Shown: piece by piece, positions 8,758 to 17,979 of the stretch | Numbering within the stretch: position 1 is the stretch's first letter | Layout: each line of letters begins with the position of its first letter | NCBI RefSeq assembly: GCF_008386695.1 | Contig: NZ_VUOC01000002.1 | Coordinates: 1,046,481-1,110,480 of the forward strand | Length of the DNA: 64,000 nucleotides | Direction of reading: 5' to 3' | Source: Chitinophaga agrisoli | GTDB lineage: Bacteria > Bacteroidota > Bacteroidia > Chitinophagales > Chitinophagaceae | Notes under the pieces: generated by a model | Told to the model about the DNA's origin: nothing | Database searches by the model: none | Seen by the model: the letters and a program-made list of their open reading frames with translations, nothing else | Translations under genes and position numbers: made by a program

Positions 8758-9684
8758 TCATTTTGCCGCCGCTATTGTTTCGCTTATCCCCTGCTCGTAG
8801 CTGGTAGGTTGAAAATTGAAATGCCTGTTAAACTTCGTTGAGTCAAACACGTAAGGGTTGGTGTTCTGGTATAACATTTCCTGCAGCTCGCCCACAACGC
8901 CATCAAACAGGCCTCCCAGGCGCAGCATAAAGCTGTTCATTTTTGTATAAGCGGGTTTAGCCCCTGTTTTTTGCGCGATCAGGGCAGCGTATTCTTTGCC
9001 GGTAAGGGCGGGATTATAAGTAGGCATGTGCCATGTTTGGTTATCTGCAGCGGGATCCTGGCCCAGGAGATACATGGCCTTGCCTGAATCCGGCGTATAG
9101 GAGTAGCTATGCGGCAGTTCATCGCTACCCAGCCACATACCTTTTTTACCTTTTACAAATTTGCTGATGAGGAGCACATTCAGCATACCGGTGGTATCTG
9201 CGCCGGGACCGTAGAAGTCTGCCGCGCGGGCAATGCTGGCGCGGAGGTTACCGGCTTTTACTTCGTCCATCAGTTCCGTGGCGATACGCGCCCGGATCTC
9301 TCCTTTTTTTGTGATAGGGTTATAAGGTGTGTCTTCTGTCATGGGGCCGTTCACCAGCCCGTACATATATACATTGTCGTAGAAGATCAGTCTGGCGTTG
9401 GCCGCTTTACAGGCGTCGATGGTGTTACGCATGATCTTTGGCCAGGAGGCGGCCCATACCTTCCTGTCATAGGACAATCCTGCGCAGAGGTATACCACCG
9501 CGGAGCCTGCCACCGCGGCTTTTGTTTGTTCGTAATTCGTCAGGTCTGCAGCGGCAATATCTGTGCGCCCGCCTATGGCTTTTGGCTGACGGCTGACGAG
9601 CTTCACTTCTTTTCCGTTTTGCAGCAATGTATTAGTTAGCTCTTTGGCGATGACCCCGCCGGCTCCGAGAATGGTGTGTATCAT
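8758..9684 (-). CDS. NAD(P)-binding epimerase/dehydratase-like protein
   Basis: Short-chain/extended Rossmann-fold protein of 308 residues. The N-terminal dinucleotide site is MIHTILGAGGVIAKEL (a GxxGxxx variant), followed by a DLTNYEQ segment after the third strand, VVYLCAG near the fourth, and FYDNVYMYG around the position where these enzymes usually have the catalytic Tyr. The C-terminal half has ARAADFYGPGADT and HSYSYTPDSG, typical of atypical SDRs acting on small or sugar-like substrates. The substrate cannot be assigned. It is divergent from the TetR gene, with the operator at 9753-9771 between them, so it may share control. Confidence 0.8.
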   Translation of the reverse strand: MIHTILGAGGVIAKELTNTLLQNGKEVKLVSRQPKAIGGRTDIAAADLTNYEQTKAAVAGSAVVYLCAGLSYDRKVWAASWPKIMRNTIDACKAANARLIFYDNVYMYGLVNGPMTEDTPYNPITKKGEIRARIATELMDEVKAGNLRASIARAADFYGPGADTTGMLNVLLISKFVKGKKGMWLGSDELPHSYSYTPDSGKAMYLLGQDPAADNQTWHMPTYNPALTGKEYAALIAQKTGAKPAYTKMNSFMLRLGGLFDGVVGELQEMLYQNTNPYVFDSTKFNRHFNFQPTSYEQGISETIAAAK

Positions 9685-9745
9685 AGTATATGATCTATAT
9701 GGTTAGGAAGACGGGACAAAGTATGGAATATTGCAAAAAGATTTA

Positions 9746-9777
9746 TTTGGAATACTGAACACTGTTCAGTAAGTTTG
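9746..9777 (+). promoter_or_regulatory. Autoregulated tetR promoter with palindromic operator
   Basis: TTTG at 9746-9749 and TAAGTTTG at 9770-9777 form a -33/-7 pair. Between them lies the 19-bp palindrome TACTGAACACTGTTCAGTA (9753-9771, central C at 9762). A repressor bound there would block the polymerase. A near-copy sits at 10469-10487 in front of the efflux operon, so the TetR protein probably controls itself and the pump. Confidence 0.78.
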
Positions 9778-9795
9778 CGATGTAAATAAATTGAC

Positions 9796-10410
9796 ATGGG
9801 CATTGCAGACAGAAAGGAACGGGAAAAAACGGAGATGAAGCGGCTGATCATGGACGCTGCTATGCGTATGTTCCTGGAAGAAGGGTATGAAAAGACGTCC
9901 ATCCGCAATATTGCGGAGAAGATAGAGTACAGTCCGGCCACTATTTACCTGTACTATAAGGATAAGGATGAGCTGTTGTATGATGTGCAGCGTCAGGCTT
10001 TTGAGAAGCTTTACCAGGTGTTTGAAAAGAAGGCGGTGAATAAACATCCGTTTAAGCGGCTGGAGGAATTGGGTAAGGCTTATATACAATTTGGGCTGGA
10101 GCAGCCGGATCTTTATGATCTGATGTTTATTATCCGCTCTCCGATGAACAAGATCGAGCAGGAGGATACCTGGGAGAATGGGGATGCATCTCTGCAGTTT
10201 TTGCTGAGTATTGTTGAGGAGTGTATGGCGCAGCAGCTGATCCGGTTTCAGGACAAACATGTAGCGGCGCTGTCTTTGTGGTCTGTTTGTCACGGGTTGG
10301 TATCGTTGCATGTGCGGTGCAGGCTGAAGGTGATGTCGCTGGATGATAACAGCGCCAGTCATGCCATCTACCATGCGTTGGATCAATATCTGCAAATGAT
10401 AAAAGTTTAA
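9796..10410 (+). CDS. TetR/AcrR family transcriptional repressor
   Basis: A 204-residue one-domain-plus-ligand-pocket regulator. The N-terminal helix-turn-helix is clear: ILDAA-like MDAAMRMFLEEGYEKTSIRNI, then AEKIEYSPATIYLYYKDKDEL. The C-terminal half is helical and variable, as expected for the inducer pocket. It lies immediately upstream of and in the same direction as the TolC/HlyD/RND operon, with a 76-bp gap, and is preceded by a palindromic operator. The most economical reading is a local repressor that releases on binding a toxic compound and derepresses the pump. The inducer is unknown. Confidence 0.92.
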   Translation: MGIADRKEREKTEMKRLIMDAAMRMFLEEGYEKTSIRNIAEKIEYSPATIYLYYKDKDELLYDVQRQAFEKLYQVFEKKAVNKHPFKRLEELGKAYIQFGLEQPDLYDLMFIIRSPMNKIEQEDTWENGDASLQFLLSIVEECMAQQLIRFQDKHVAALSLWSVCHGLVSLHVRCRLKVMSLDDNSASHAIYHALDQYLQMIKV

Positions 10411-10468
10411 TAGGAGATTGCGCTTCACGAAAATTAACGGGGATTTATCTCCCTTTTTTTTACGCCAA

Positions 10469-10487
10469 TACTAAACACTGTTCATTA
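10469..10487 (+). promoter_or_regulatory. Second TetR operator, overlapping the TolC gene start
   Basis: TACTAAACACTGTTCATTA matches the operator at 9753-9771 at 16 of 19 positions and has the same central C. Its last base is the A of the proposed ATG of the outer-membrane component. No clean TAnnTTTG box is visible just upstream, so how the promoter is arranged around this site is unclear. Confidence 0.75.
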
Positions 10488-11998
10488 TGTCAACAAAGGT
10501 TAATAAGTTACTTGCGGTTATATTAATAATGCCATTCATTGGCATTGGCGCTGCGGAGGGCCAGCAGGTGGCGGCGGCGCGTGCACGGGCTACGGTTGGG
10601 GCTTTGGGAGCGAATGCGGTGGCAGGGGGCCGGTGGATGATAGCTGATAGCGCGGAGGCGGCGCGTGCGATGGCAGTAGCGGCTGAAACTGCGGAAGCTC
10701 GTCCAGCGGTATTGGACCAATACATCCAGGAGGCCTTTGCCCATAACCAATCCCTACAGCAGCGGAATTTTGCCCTGGAGAAATCCATGTATGCGCTGCA
10801 GGAAGCCCGGGGGATGTTCCTGCCGCAGGTAAGCCTGCTGGCCAATTACACAAAAGCCAGCGGCGGCCGTACGATTGACGTGCCGGTGGGCGACCTGATA
10901 AACCCGGTGTACCAGACATTGAATGAACTAACTACGGGACCTAAGCTACCGATGCTCAGCAACCAATCCATACAGCTGAACCCTGATAATTTTTACGATG
11001 CTAAAGTGCGCACCTCCCTCCCATTGATCAATACGGAGATCTGGTATGCGCAGCAAATCCGCCGGGAAGATATCTCGCGGCAACAGGCAGCGGTAAATGT
11101 GTATAAACGCCAGCTGGTGAAGGATATCAAGACTGCTTATTATCAATACTTCCAGGCAGCACGTTCGGTAACCATTTATGATAACGCGCTGCAGCTGGTG
11201 CGGGAAAACATCCGCGTAAATGAAAGCATGCTGCGCAACGGCGTGCGTAACAGCACGGCGCTTACCCGCTCGCAGGCAGAACGGGAGAAAACACTGGCGG
11301 CCATTACCGCGGCGCAGAACAATCAACAGAACGCCAGGGCTTATTTTAACTTTTTGCTGAACCGGCAGCTGGCAGATAGTATTGTGGCGGATAGCGCAGC
11401 ATTGGCGATAACGACCGGCGTTATACCTGATCTTAACGGCGGCATCAATGGCCGGGAAGAGCTTGTACAGCTGGACAAGGCACGGAACATTGCATTACTA
11501 CAGCAAAAGCAGCAGCAATCCACCTTTATTCCCAAGCTTAGCACTTTCCTGGATCTTGGCTCACAGGCTTATAACTGGCAGTTCAATAATACATCGCGGT
11601 ACTACCTGTTAGGTGTGGACCTGCAGTGGAACATCTTTACCGGCGGACAACGCCGCGCCCGCGCCCAGCAGGCCGCTACAGACGCCTCCACGGCTAAAGC
11701 CGCCTATGATGAAACAGCGCAATCATTGCAGCTGGAAATGAATACCGCTTCCAATAATTATCAAACTGCACGGAGCAATTATAACAGCGCGCAAACACAG
11801 CTGCAGCTGGCGGAGAAATATTACCGGGATCAATTGAAAGTATATAAGGAAGGACAGCTATTGTACCTCGAATTACTGGACGCGCAGCAACAGCTGACCA
11901 ATGCGCGGTTGGAATCGTTGCAGGCCTATGCGCAGGTGCAGATAGCGCAGGCAGAGATAGAAAGAGCAGGCGCGAGTTTTCCGTTGGGAAGAGAATGA
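10487..11998 (+). CDS. TolC family outer-membrane efflux protein
   Basis: Outer-membrane channel of a tripartite efflux pump, 503 residues. An N-terminal signal (MSTKVNKLLAVILIMPFIGIG) is followed by an unusually Ala-rich linker before LDQYIQEAFAHNQSLQQRNF, the first helix of the TolC repeat. Two long coiled-coil halves follow (around residues 70-290 and 300-500), the second with DLQWNIFTGGQRRARAQQA, a hallmark of the family. It is the first gene of an operon with the adaptor (12112) and the inner-membrane pump (13380). The start was chosen because it gives the signal peptide, although the ATG overlaps the operator. Confidence 0.92.
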   Translation: MSTKVNKLLAVILIMPFIGIGAAEGQQVAAARARATVGALGANAVAGGRWMIADSAEAARAMAVAAETAEARPAVLDQYIQEAFAHNQSLQQRNFALEKSMYALQEARGMFLPQVSLLANYTKASGGRTIDVPVGDLINPVYQTLNELTTGPKLPMLSNQSIQLNPDNFYDAKVRTSLPLINTEIWYAQQIRREDISRQQAAVNVYKRQLVKDIKTAYYQYFQAARSVTIYDNALQLVRENIRVNESMLRNGVRNSTALTRSQAEREKTLAAITAAQNNQQNARAYFNFLLNRQLADSIVADSAALAITTGVIPDLNGGINGREELVQLDKARNIALLQQKQQQSTFIPKLSTFLDLGSQAYNWQFNNTSRYYLLGVDLQWNIFTGGQRRARAQQAATDASTAKAAYDETAQSLQLEMNTASNNYQTARSNYNSAQTQLQLAEKYYRDQLKVYKEGQLLYLELLDAQQQLTNARLESLQAYAQVQIAQAEIERAGASFPLGRE

Positions 11999-12001
11999 GT
12001 T

Positions 12002-12066
12002 GATGTGCAGATGAAGGGATGTGCAGATGTGCTAATGTGCAGATGAAAGGATGCGCGAATGGCAGA
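12002..12066. repeat. ATGTGCTR/ATGTGCAG octamer array, copy 3
   Basis: Eight consecutive octamer-like units (ATGTGCAG, ATGAAGGG, ATGTGCAG, ATGTGCTA, ATGTGCAG, ATGAAAGG, ATGCGCGA, ATGGCAGA) fill the gap between the TolC and adaptor genes. The unit length is the same as at 2770 and 17886, but sequence decay is greater. Confidence 0.65.
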
Positions 12067-12111
12067 CGAATTATATGATGGATCAAATACAAATACAAAC
12101 CACTACATAAA

Positions 12112-13191
12112 ATGCTTAAGTATATGAAACCGATCTTTTCCTTACTATTGCTGATAGGCGGCGCAGCGGGCTTACAGTCCTGCGGCAGCGAATCCGCCGC
12201 TTCACAGATCCCAGCCACAAGCGCCATACCGGTGCAGCTGCAGGCGCTGAATGCTACCACTGCATCTGCCGCTATCCCGGTATCCGGACAGTTCACTACG
12301 GACGATGAAGTGTTGCTCTCCTTTAAAACAGGCGGTATCATTCAACGCATACTGGTAAAGGAAGGCGACGCCATCCGCCAGGGCCAGACCGTAGCCACCC
12401 TTAATCCCACAGAGATAGACGCACAGGTGCAACAGGCGCAGCTGGCTTATGAAAAAGCGCAGCGCGATCATCAACGCACCAATAATCTTTACAGAGACAG
12501 CGTAGCCACGCTGGAGCAGCTGCAGAATGCAAAGACGGCCCTTGATATAGCGCAACAGCAATTACGCACGGCGGAATTTAACCGCAGTCATTCTGTGATC
12601 ACGGCGCCGCGTAACGGATATGTATTACGGAAGCTGGCCAATGAGGGACAGCAGGTAACCGCCGGCGCTCCTGTGTTGCAGACCAATGGCGCACAATCCG
12701 GCAACTGGCTGCTGCGTGTGGCGGTCAGCAATAAAGAATGGGCGGCCATCCAACTGCAGGACAGCGCTACGATCGAAGTAGAATCTGTTCCTGGCAAAAC
12801 CTTCCATGGCATCGTAACCCGCCGGGGCGAAGGCATAGACCCTGCCACCAGCGCATTTTCAATAGATATAAAACTTAGCGGCGACAAACCTGCGGCCATT
12901 GCCTATGGTATGTTTGGCAAAGCGGTGATCAACGGTCATAATACCATAGACGCCAGCAAAGGCGGTCCCTGGGCCATCCCCTATGAAGCCTTACTGGATG
13001 GAGACGGCAACAGCGGTTTTGTATTCATCACCAATGATGGACAAACTGCGAAGAAGGTGCCGGTAACTGTTGCCGGTATGGAGAAAGATAAGGTGATCAT
13101 CAGCAGCGGACTGGCAGACGCCAGCAATCTTATCATCTCCGGAAATGCTTATTTAACGGATGGCAGCACCATCCGGGTGATGAAAAACTAG
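12112..13191 (+). CDS. Efflux RND periplasmic adaptor subunit (HlyD/MFP family lipoprotein)
   Basis: Membrane-fusion protein linking the RND pump to TolC, 359 residues. The lipobox LQSC near residue 25 marks a lipoprotein anchored in the inner membrane. The first lipoyl half is ILVKEGDAIRQGQTVATL, then an alpha-hairpin with AQQAQLAYEKAQRDHQRTN-type heptads, then the second lipoyl half APRNGYVLRKLANEGQQV. Beta-barrel and membrane-proximal domains complete the C-terminus. An alternative start at 12124 (MKPIFSLLLL) gives a tidier signal peptide. It sits between its TolC and pump partners. Confidence 0.92.
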   Translation: MLKYMKPIFSLLLLIGGAAGLQSCGSESAASQIPATSAIPVQLQALNATTASAAIPVSGQFTTDDEVLLSFKTGGIIQRILVKEGDAIRQGQTVATLNPTEIDAQVQQAQLAYEKAQRDHQRTNNLYRDSVATLEQLQNAKTALDIAQQQLRTAEFNRSHSVITAPRNGYVLRKLANEGQQVTAGAPVLQTNGAQSGNWLLRVAVSNKEWAAIQLQDSATIEVESVPGKTFHGIVTRRGEGIDPATSAFSIDIKLSGDKPAAIAYGMFGKAVINGHNTIDASKGGPWAIPYEALLDGDGNSGFVFITNDGQTAKKVPVTVAGMEKDKVIISSGLADASNLIISGNAYLTDGSTIRVMKN

Positions 13192-13321
13192 CTGTTAGCT
13201 ATTAGCGGTTTGCTGTTATTATCCGGGGATAAATTGAATGATGTAATTCTTATGATTGTTAAGCCTGACACAGTGGATGATTGGCCGGATAATAACAGTG
13301 TACTGCTAATAGCTGATAGTC
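13191..13321. repeat. Long imperfect inverted repeat between adaptor and pump genes
   Basis: The left arm from about 13191 (AGCTATTAGC, then TGTTATTATCCGG) is matched in reverse by the right arm ending near 13321 (CCGGATAATAACA, then GCTAATAGCT), with about 55 bp between. It can fold into a long hairpin in the transcript and may set relative expression of the pump. A related half (GGTTAGCTATTAG) occurs near 23181. Confidence 0.6.
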
Positions 13322-13379
13322 AACATTCAATAACTACTATTAACCGGCAACCACCGGTGGCTTAGAAAAGCTAATTATT

Positions 13380-16300
13380 ATGAAAATATCTGACTATGCT
13401 GTAAAGAACTACCAGTTTACGCTGGTGATCTTTATCATGATCGTTGCACTGGGCATTAGCACCATTATGAACATACCGCGTTCAGAAGACCCGGAAATGC
13501 ACTCGCCTAATTTTACCGTTATCGTCGTATACCCCGGTACCAGCCCAAAGGATATGGAAGAGCTGATCGTAGACCCGCTCGAAAAGGAGATCTATGGGCT
13601 GGAGAACATCCGCAAGATCCGCACCAGCATCAGCGACGGGCTGGCCGTGCTGCGTGTGGAATACAAATACCGCGTGAACATCGACGAGAAATACCAGGAG
13701 ATCGTAAGAACAGTGAACAATAAACGCCGCGATCTGCCGCAGGATAATATCAGCATCGATATCCAGAAGGTACAGCCTTCTGATGTGAATGTGCTGCAGC
13801 TGGCCATGATCTCCGAGAACGCCTCCCGCGACAAGCTGAAGTACTATGCAGAGAAACTGCAGGACGAGCTGGAAAAGCTGCCCGCGCTGAAGAACGTGGA
13901 GATCTTTGGCTTACCGGAGCAGCAAGTACGCGTGGAGCTGGACCTGGAGAAACTGGCCCAGCTGAACCTGCCAGTCAGCAATGTGATCAACAGCCTGCAG
14001 AATGAAACGCTGAACATTCCCGGCGGCAGCGTAGACGCCGGCAACCGGATCTTTAACATCAAGACCAGCGGTAATTTCCATAAGCTGGAAGACATCAGGA
14101 ATACGCTTATCAATGCTAAAAACGGGCGTAATCTTTTCCTCAAAGACATCGCCAACGTATACTATGGTTATGAGGACGCCACTTATCAGACCCGCCTGAA
14201 TGGCTACCGCTGCGTGTTTGTAGCCGCCGCACAGAAAGAGGGTGAGAATATCAGTCAGACACAAAAGGTGTACAAGCCCGTTATTGAAAAATTCAAAAAG
14301 ACCTTACCGGCTAATATTGACCTGGTGCAGCAATTTGACCAGGCAGATAATGTAAACCGGCGGCTGGGGCATCTGGGCGAGGATTTCCTGATCGCCATCC
14401 TGCTGGTAGCCGTTACGCTGTTACCGCTGGGCGGCCGCCCGGCGTTGATCGTGATGATCTCCATTCCGTTATCATTAGCTATTGGCGTGATCCTGTTACA
14501 GGCGTTGGGGTATAACCTGAACCAGCTAAGCATTGTAGGCCTGGTAGTGGCCCTGGGCCTGCTGGTAGATGACAGCATTGTCGTGGTGGAGAACATTGAG
14601 CGCTGGATACTACAGGGACATACTCCCCTGGAAGCCACTTTAAAAGCCACCAAACAGATAGGCACAGCGGTGGTGCTTTGTACCGTAACGCTGATCATTG
14701 CCTTTATGCCGCTGGTGTTCCTGCCGGAAGGCAGTGGCGATTTTATACGCGGGCTGCCGCTGGCGGTGATATTGAGTGTGCTGGCCTCCATGTTCGTATC
14801 GCTCACCATTATCCCCTTCCTGTCCAGCAAACTGCTGCGCAACCATGCGGGGCATCCGGACGGCAACCTGTTTATGCGCGGCCTGAAAAGGCTGATACAT
14901 GGCAGTTATGCCCGCTTCCTGGATAAAGCGTTGCAGCATCCTGTAATAACTATTGTTACCACCGTGGTGGTATTTGGCGCATCGCTTTTCCTGTTTGGCG
15001 TGATAGGCTTTAGCCTGTTCCCCGCATCAGAGAAACCGCAGTTCATGATCAATATCACCACGCCGCCGCAAAGTAATCTTGCTTATACTAACCGTATTAC
15101 GCGGGATATAGAACGGGTGCTGAAACAGGAGCCTGCGGTGAAATATTTCTCCAGCAATGTAGGCAAAGGCAATCCCCGGATCTATTACAATGTGGTACCG
15201 GAGAATGAGCATCCTGAGTTTGCGGAGATCTTTGTACAGCTGAAAGAAAACATCAATCCTACCGACAAGCTGGCGCTGATAGAGCAGCTACGGAAGCTAT
15301 GGACGCCTTATCCCGGCGCAAAGGTAGAGGTAAAGAATTTTGAGCAGGGCCCGCCCGTGGCCGCGCCGGTGGAGGTACGCCTGTTTGGCGATAACCTGGA
15401 TACGCTGCGTATGCTGGCGGCCAAAGCGGAGGTCATGTTACAGCGTACGCCCGGCACCATCTATGTAGATAACCCGGTAAGCCTGTTAAAAAGCGATATA
15501 CGGGTAGCCGTACAGCGGGAGAAGGCGCAACTGCTCGGCATCCCTTCCATTAATATTGACCGTACCGTACGCCTGGCGGTAGCAGGCCTGAATGTGGGCC
15601 GTTATACAGACGATAATGATAATGATTACAATATTGTGCTGACACGTGGCCGTAGCGGCCGGCCTACGCTGGACGCCTTCAGCAACCTGTATGTAAACAA
15701 TAACGATGGTAAGCCCTTCCCGATAGGCCAGGTAGCTGATTTGCAGATGGAGACCTCGCCGGTGAACATTAACCACCAGGAGAAAAGAAGGGTGGTATCT
15801 GTAAAAGCCTTTATACAGAAAGGTTTCCTGGCGGACCGGGTGATCAATGACGTGATCGGCAAGATGAATAAGCAGGTGCTACCAGCCGGGTACAGCTACG
15901 AGATGGGCGGCGAGGTAGAGTCGCGCCAGAACTCCTTTGGCGGCTTCCTGAGCGTGATCATTGTCACCATCTTCCTGTTCATAGCGGTGCTGATACTGGC
16001 GTTCAAGACCTTCAAAAGTACCCTGATCGTATTATCTGTGATACCACTGGGTGTAGTAGGCGCGGCCATTGCCCTGTGGCTGAGCGGGAACTCACTTTCC
16101 TTTGTGGCCATTATCGGTATGATAGCGTTGGCGGGTATTGAGGTAAAGAACACCATATTGCTGGTGGACTTCACCAACCAGCTGCGTATGGAGGGCAGAT
16201 CGCTGGAGGCTGCTATCCGCGAGGCCGGGGAAGTACGTTTCCTGCCAATTGTGCTGACTTCTTTAACGGCCATTGGCGGATTGATACCAATCGCCATTTC

Positions 16301-16424
16301 CAATAATCCATTGATAGCGCCGCTGGCCATTGTGCTGATAGGCGGATTGATCAGCTCTACGCTATTATCCAGGGTGGTGACGCCGGTGGTGTATAAATTG
16401 ATGCCGCCGAAAGTAGCGCATTAA
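13380..16424 (+). CDS. Efflux RND transporter permease subunit
   Basis: Inner-membrane drug/proton antiporter, 1014 residues, the usual RND length. The N-terminus MKISDYAVKNYQFTLVIFIM and first porter repeat VVYPGTSPKDMEELIVDPLE are typical. In TM4 the proton relay is LLVDDSIVVVENIERW, with the Asp pair of the HAE-type rather than the metal-type branch, so organic compounds are the likely cargo. The second half repeats the fold (GGFLSVIIVTIFLFIAVL, then LAGIEVKNTILLVDF). It is the third gene of the TetR-controlled operon and is followed by a hairpin terminator at 16442. Confidence 0.94.
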   Translation: MKISDYAVKNYQFTLVIFIMIVALGISTIMNIPRSEDPEMHSPNFTVIVVYPGTSPKDMEELIVDPLEKEIYGLENIRKIRTSISDGLAVLRVEYKYRVNIDEKYQEIVRTVNNKRRDLPQDNISIDIQKVQPSDVNVLQLAMISENASRDKLKYYAEKLQDELEKLPALKNVEIFGLPEQQVRVELDLEKLAQLNLPVSNVINSLQNETLNIPGGSVDAGNRIFNIKTSGNFHKLEDIRNTLINAKNGRNLFLKDIANVYYGYEDATYQTRLNGYRCVFVAAAQKEGENISQTQKVYKPVIEKFKKTLPANIDLVQQFDQADNVNRRLGHLGEDFLIAILLVAVTLLPLGGRPALIVMISIPLSLAIGVILLQALGYNLNQLSIVGLVVALGLLVDDSIVVVENIERWILQGHTPLEATLKATKQIGTAVVLCTVTLIIAFMPLVFLPEGSGDFIRGLPLAVILSVLASMFVSLTIIPFLSSKLLRNHAGHPDGNLFMRGLKRLIHGSYARFLDKALQHPVITIVTTVVVFGASLFLFGVIGFSLFPASEKPQFMINITTPPQSNLAYTNRITRDIERVLKQEPAVKYFSSNVGKGNPRIYYNVVPENEHPEFAEIFVQLKENINPTDKLALIEQLRKLWTPYPGAKVEVKNFEQGPPVAAPVEVRLFGDNLDTLRMLAAKAEVMLQRTPGTIYVDNPVSLLKSDIRVAVQREKAQLLGIPSINIDRTVRLAVAGLNVGRYTDDNDNDYNIVLTRGRSGRPTLDAFSNLYVNNNDGKPFPIGQVADLQMETSPVNINHQEKRRVVSVKAFIQKGFLADRVINDVIGKMNKQVLPAGYSYEMGGEVESRQNSFGGFLSVIIVTIFLFIAVLILAFKTFKSTLIVLSVIPLGVVGAAIALWLSGNSLSFVAIIGMIALAGIEVKNTILLVDFTNQLRMEGRSLEAAIREAGEVRFLPIVLTSLTAIGGLIPIAISNNPLIAPLAIVLIGGLISSTLLSRVVTPVVYKLMPPKVAH

Positions 16425-16441
16425 CTTACGGGTATATAAAT

Positions 16442-16495
16442 AGGAATGTGCAGACAGGTGAGGCTATAGTCTTACCGTCTGCACATCCTTTTTTA
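16442..16495 (+). terminator. Intrinsic terminator of the efflux operon
   Basis: Arms GGAATGTGCAGAC-AGGT and ACC-GTCTGCACATCC pair across about 12 nt and are followed by TTTTTT. It lies 18 bp after the RND stop codon. The stem uses the same ATGTGCAG word as the octamer arrays. Confidence 0.8.
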
Positions 16496-16621
16496 TGTAA
16501 ATGTTAAATCTTCTGTGCAAGCCCGGCTGTGGCGGCCGTATTTTTAAGGGATCGTTCCGTCCGCCTTAGCAATGGTAATCGGATTTTACTATTTTGCAGC
16601 CAGTAATCAGTTGATAGTCAT

Positions 16622-17884
16622 ATGATGCGACGTACCTTTTTCCTGCTGCTCTGCAGCCTGGCATGTACCCTGCCTATGCTGCTGCGGGCACAGGGCCAGC
16701 CAACTTTTGATCCGGCCTACCAGTTTGTGCAAAGCGGCAACCTGGTGCAGGATAAGAATTTTTACCTGCTTACCCTGTTTGAACAAGAGCCGGTGCTGCA
16801 CAAGGCCCTCAGTAACAACAAGGCCTTGCAGCAATATTCCCGTGAACACCAGCAGCGGGTAAAGCAACTGACAGATAGCTGTACCAGTGCCGCCTGTTAT
16901 GCCAACGCCCTGCTGTACGATACAGAGCAGATCAAAACCATTTCCCAGGCACTGCAAACGCTGTATACCCAGCAATCTGCTTTCCGGGAAACCTTACAAC
17001 AGCACCTGCGGCCCAGCGGCGTTTTTATGCGCTATGCATCTATGCCGGAAGAGGAGATGCTCATCATGCGCTGGCGGGAAGAGGCCCTGGGTCTTAACTA
17101 TATCCTGACTGCCTATACGAAGAATATAGGCCTGCGCTATCCCCGTATTGACTCCGCCGCCTATGATGTGCGCAGCGCGGCTTATACAGCGGCAGTACAG
17201 CACTTGTGGAGCGGGTATAAACAGCAGGATGCCGCTGGCCTGTTCTTTAGCCCGGCCCTGCGTTTTGCCATGGACCTGCTGCAGCTGAACGGGAAAGACC
17301 ATGCCGCCCGGCATGAGCCAATGTCTGCGACCAACCAGGCGCCGATATCGCGTGTAAGCAGTATCCAGTGGAATGAGTTTCCCTACTCCGTAATATTAGT
17401 ACTGGGCGCCGGCCCGGACGATGATCAACCCATCAGCTTTATGAACAAGCAACGCTGCCGTACCGGCGCGGAGCTGTTCAAACAGCATAAAGCGCCTTTC
17501 CTGATCGTATCTGGCGGGTATGTACATCCTTTTGGCACCAAATACAGCGAAGCCATAGAGATGAAGAAGTTCCTGGCAGACAGCTGCGATATACCGGCCA
17601 ATGCTATTATCGTAGAACCGCATGCAAGGCATACCACTACCAATATGCGCAATGCCAACCGTATCCTGTTACGCAATGGCTTCCCTGCGGATAAAAAGGT
17701 GCTGGTGACCAGCAGTAAGGCGCACCTGATCTATGCGTCCAGCGTGTTCTTTGAAAAGGTATGTATAAAAGATATGGGATACCTGCCCTACCGCAAGATG
17801 CGGACACTGAATGATGAGAGCATAGAGTACCTGCCTTCTGAGGAGAGTTTGCATGAGGATCCGCTGGATCCGCTGGACCCGTGA
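16622..17884 (+). CDS. YdcF/SanA-like DUF218 protein, secreted
   Basis: A 420-residue protein with an N-terminal signal (MMRRTFFLLLCSLACTLPML), an N-terminal helical extension of about 220 residues, and a C-terminal DUF218 (ElyC/SanA/YdcF) domain. The domain starts at SVILVLGAGPDDD and shows FLIVSGGYVHPFG, SEAIEMKKFL, a VEPHARHTTTNMRNA motif and VLVTSSKAHL. Members of this family have been linked to envelope biogenesis, but the activity is poorly defined. The tail ends in repeated Asp-Pro-Leu (DPLDPLDP). It is convergent with the ADP-ribosylglycohydrolase-like gene, with an inverted octamer array between them. Confidence 0.82.
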   Translation: MMRRTFFLLLCSLACTLPMLLRAQGQPTFDPAYQFVQSGNLVQDKNFYLLTLFEQEPVLHKALSNNKALQQYSREHQQRVKQLTDSCTSAACYANALLYDTEQIKTISQALQTLYTQQSAFRETLQQHLRPSGVFMRYASMPEEEMLIMRWREEALGLNYILTAYTKNIGLRYPRIDSAAYDVRSAAYTAAVQHLWSGYKQQDAAGLFFSPALRFAMDLLQLNGKDHAARHEPMSATNQAPISRVSSIQWNEFPYSVILVLGAGPDDDQPISFMNKQRCRTGAELFKQHKAPFLIVSGGYVHPFGTKYSEAIEMKKFLADSCDIPANAIIVEPHARHTTTNMRNANRILLRNGFPADKKVLVTSSKAHLIYASSVFFEKVCIKDMGYLPYRKMRTLNDESIEYLPSEESLHEDPLDPLDP

Positions 17885-17885
17885 T

Positions 17886-17978
17886 CTAATGTGCTGATGT
17901 GCTAATGTGCTGATATGCTAATGTGGAACAATCGCTGCATTTCATTAGCACATTAGCATATCAGCACATTAGCACATT
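17886..17978. repeat. Inverted pair of ATGTGCTR octamer arrays (copies 4 and 5)
   Basis: A forward array at 17886-17926 and a reverse array at 17942-17978 are separated by about 15 nt. They can form a hairpin of roughly 35 bp between two convergent genes, so it may serve as a bidirectional terminator. Confidence 0.78.
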
Positions 17979-17979
17979 A

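Noticed and set aside
17886-17978. Insertion-sequence inverted repeats
   Set aside because: The arms enclose only about 15 bases, and no transposase lies nearby, so a simple repeat hairpin is the better reading.
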